NCBI GenBank assembly: GCA_021647805.1
Contig: JAKITZ010000126.1
Span: forward strand, 1 to 7,041
Source of the DNA: Robiginitomaculum sp.
GTDB taxonomy: Bacteria > Pseudomonadota > Alphaproteobacteria > Caulobacterales > Maricaulaceae
Direction: 5' to 3'
DNA: 7,041 nucleotides
The position numbers were made by a program, and so were the translations under genes. The notes beneath the pieces are model-generated. The model searched no databases and had not been told where the DNA came from. It saw nothing but the letters and a program-made list of their open reading frames with translations. Shown piece after piece: positions 5,265 through 7,041 of the stretch. Numbering within the stretch: position 1 is the first letter of the stretch; every line of letters starts with the position of its first letter.

Positions 5265-5729
5265 ATGGCAGAATTGATTGATTTTCTTCAGGTTATGACC
5301 ATTTGGCATTGGATTGCATTTGCTGGAATACTATTGGTGTTGGAATTGCTAACCGGTTTTACAACATTTCTGTTGTGGCCAGCAGCGGCAGCGTTTTTGG
5401 TTGGTTTATTGAATCTGTTTGGCTTTATGGGCTGGCAAGCTGATTTTACTGTTTTTGCCATTCTCACTGCGATTTTGATTTGGGTTGGACAGGTCTATAT
5501 TCGACCAAGAATGAAAGGCGGTGACAAGCAGCACTTAAATGATCGATCCGCAAGAATGGTTGGTCAAGTGGGCGAAGTAACCGTTGACTTTAGGAATGGT
5601 CGTGGACGGGTTAATCTTGACGATACAAGGTGGGGCGCGGTCTCCGTCGATGACAGTGATTTGACCAAAGGCAGTAAAATTATCGTCGAGAGAATTGATG
5701 GCGTAACGGTGATTGTTAGATCAGCTTGA
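5265..5729 (+). CDS. NfeD-like membrane protein (YbbJ type), SPFH partner
   Basis: Short NfeD-family protein, the standard genomic and probable physical partner of QmcA/stomatin-type proteins. The 154 residues have hydrophobic helices at about 14-31, 33-52 and 58-77. A soluble OB-fold domain follows from about 96, with ARMVGQVGEV (96-105), GRGRVNLDDTRWGAVS (112-127) and VERIDGVTVIV (141-151). This is the short form without the ClpP-like protease domain seen in long NfeD proteins. The ATG is preceded by AAAGG, 9 nt upstream, located in the end of the SPFH gene. With only 5 nt between the two genes they form one operon. A strong terminator starts 18 nt after the stop. Its function as a pair with the SPFH protein is inferred from family knowledge. 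Confidence 0.92.
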   Translation: MAELIDFLQVMTIWHWIAFAGILLVLELLTGFTTFLLWPAAAAFLVGLLNLFGFMGWQADFTVFAILTAILIWVGQVYIRPRMKGGDKQHLNDRSARMVGQVGEVTVDFRNGRGRVNLDDTRWGAVSVDDSDLTKGSKIIVERIDGVTVIVRSA

Positions 5730-5747
5730 ATCTCACCTATACTAAGG

Positions 5748-5777
5748 AAAAAGGCAGATCATAAGCTCTGCCTTTTT
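5748..5777. terminator. Bidirectional intrinsic terminator between nfeD-like and propeller genes
   Basis: AAAAAGGCAGA (5748-5758) and TCTGCCTTTTT (5767-5777) form an 11-bp perfect stem with an 8-nt loop. The GC-rich core GGCAG/CTGCC is flanked by A5 and T5, so the RNA from either strand ends the stem in a U-run. It lies between the stops of two converging genes, 3 nt from the stop of the minus-strand gene. Confidence 0.9.
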
Positions 5778-5780
5778 ACA

Positions 5781-7040
5781 TTATTCGTTTTGTAAACTCT
5801 TCGGATACGGAACACTGTAAAGTCCTTTGCTATCATGACCAACTGTTGCCAGATATAGTTGATTGCTGCCAGGAATTACTACTGAAATTTCAGTGAAGAT
5901 CGACCCATCATGAACTGAGTAAAACAGGACTTCTTCCCCATTTGGGCTAAGAGCCATGTAACTAGTTTCGCGTGATACCGGCATCATTGTAACAGGTAAT
6001 CGTAACAAGAGGTGTTTAATCCATGGGTTCTTGTGAATCCAGTCGATAGTTCCAGATCGTTGTTTTATCATACCAATCCAGATATTCCCTTTGGCATCGC
6101 GATCAAGCCCGTCTGGCATTGCTGGCATATCCTTTTGAACAATTTCACTTTGCCCAGATCTCGACCCGCTTATGAACATTCTTTGAATTTGAAACTTAAC
6201 AGTTTCAGCAATTAACAGGCTTTCATCTTCTCCGTCTTCATTGCTTTCAACTAAAATTCCATCAGGAAAGGTAAAATTCTTTGAGATCAGTGATACAGAA
6301 TCGGAATCAAAATCATATAACCAAACAAGACCATTTTGCCCCAAGGATACTGCTTCTCGGTAAGTGCCGCCTCCACCCATGGACGCATTTTCATAAGAAA
6401 ATGGCTCGGTGAAATAAATTCGTTTGCCATCAGCGCTTACATCGAGATCATTGCAAAAAGCCAGTGGTCGTGAATTGGATTGTTTAGTTAGTGGAGTAGA
6501 TAGTTCCGCGCCATCACCAATCGCAAATACTTCTGGTGCAAGGCCAATTCCTAAAACTTGCGGTACTTCTAGAACCAGTGGGGTAATTTGTTTGTTGGCT
6601 AAGTTAAGTTGGTACAATCCAACGTGTTCGTTCTTGGGGTAGGTTGTATCGTACAAAAATGAGGAGCAGAAATATACTATATTGGTGTTATCCGGCGCAA
6701 TACGTGCTCCAGCGGGCATCAATGGAGCATCAACAAAACGCTTTGCGGTTTTTGCTTTAAGGTCAATTTGCCAAAACCATCCGTCGACTGCGGTGGCCAG
6801 TGCTAAATTTTGATCTTCGAATAAAATAATTTCGTCATAACCGGGAAGCTCCAGCGCAATCTGTGTAACCGATTTGGCAATAACATCTTCATTTGCTGTG
6901 ACGGCCATGGTTTGCGGTGAAACTTTACCTAATGCAAATGTCGGACTGATTTTAATGTAAGTGGGGGGAGCTGCTTTGACCCACCAAAGACCGAATAAGG
7001 CCAATAAAAAAACTGTGGCAAATTGTAGTATTCTCATCAT
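5781..7040 (-). CDS. Strictosidine synthase-like/APMAP-like beta-propeller protein (SMP-30 superfamily)
   Basis: Member of the SMP-30/gluconolactonase/strictosidine synthase-like superfamily of six-bladed propellers, closest by eye to the APMAP type; the substrate is unknown. The 419 residues begin with a hydrophobic helix (5-20) without a lipobox cysteine, so a signal anchor with the propeller outside the cytoplasm is likely. Propeller motifs include FCNDLDVSADGKRIYFTEPF (195-214), FPDGILV (258-264), LLIAETVKFQIQR (275-287), MPDGLDRDAKGNIWIGM (308-324), a PWIK block (339-342), VSRETSYMALSPNGE (355-369), LFYSVHDG (372-379) and NQLYLATVGHDSKGLYSV (393-410). The last blocks mirror the APMAP C-terminus. 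Asn197/Asp198 and the Asp of the PDG motifs are candidate metal ligands. An acidic insert, SNEDGEDES (266-274), interrupts one repeat. Two adjacent ATG codons (7040 and 7037) could start it. Only one base lies upstream, so a longer N-terminus cannot be excluded. Confidence 0.85.
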   Translation of the reverse strand: MMRILQFATVFLLALFGLWWVKAAPPTYIKISPTFALGKVSPQTMAVTANEDVIAKSVTQIALELPGYDEIILFEDQNLALATAVDGWFWQIDLKAKTAKRFVDAPLMPAGARIAPDNTNIVYFCSSFLYDTTYPKNEHVGLYQLNLANKQITPLVLEVPQVLGIGLAPEVFAIGDGAELSTPLTKQSNSRPLAFCNDLDVSADGKRIYFTEPFSYENASMGGGGTYREAVSLGQNGLVWLYDFDSDSVSLISKNFTFPDGILVESNEDGEDESLLIAETVKFQIQRMFISGSRSGQSEIVQKDMPAMPDGLDRDAKGNIWIGMIKQRSGTIDWIHKNPWIKHLLLRLPVTMMPVSRETSYMALSPNGEEVLFYSVHDGSIFTEISVVIPGSNQLYLATVGHDSKGLYSVPYPKSLQNE

Positions 7041-7041
7041 T

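Noticed and set aside
1..7041. Mobile elements, CRISPR arrays, tRNA or rRNA genes, toxin-antitoxin or defence genes
   Set aside because: None seen: every coding stretch belongs to a housekeeping-type family, and gaps are at most about 160 nt.

Overview
The window looks like a moderately AT-rich alphaproteobacterial chromosome segment with nothing mobile in it. The evidence is the haem-copper oxidase gene order: a Cox11-type copper chaperone (ctaG), oxidase subunit III (ctaE), a DUF983 zinc-ribbon membrane protein and SURF1. This order, with DUF983 between subunit III and SURF1, is typical of the aa3 cytochrome c oxidase operons of Alphaproteobacteria. The YqgE protein ending in Gly-His-Ala fits the same group. 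No species can be named from what is visible.

Layout. 1-3029, plus strand: the tail of the cox operon (ctaG missing its 5' end, ctaE, DUF983, surf1), followed after one base by a RimJ-type GNAT acetyltransferase. The genes are packed tightly, except for an 89-nt gap before ctaE that holds three consecutive hairpins. 3048-3638, minus strand: yqgE, convergent with the acetyltransferase gene. 3639-3797: a divergent control region with a promoter-like sequence and several inverted repeats. 3798-5729, plus strand: a Prx5/PrxII-type peroxiredoxin, then an SPFH/QmcA-type membrane protein and its usual NfeD-type partner. 5748-5777: a strong stem-loop terminator with A and U runs, able to serve both converging genes. 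5781-7040, minus strand: a membrane-anchored strictosidine synthase-like/APMAP-like six-bladed beta-propeller protein.

How the genes work together. The first block finishes assembly of cytochrome c oxidase: ctaG delivers copper to CuB, SURF1 helps haem a insertion, ctaE is a structural subunit, and DUF983 is an uncharacterised companion with four zinc-type cysteines. The SPFH and NfeD proteins are a known membrane microdomain pair. The peroxiredoxin just upstream may share their transcript. YqgE, the acetyltransferase and the propeller protein have no clear functional tie to their neighbours.

I did not find a clear new multi-gene system. The signals most worth a second look are non-coding. 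One is a 17-bp exact repeat shared by the 3' end of surf1 and the peroxiredoxin leader. The others are the stacked inverted repeats of the yqgE/peroxiredoxin divergent region and the triple hairpin before ctaE.
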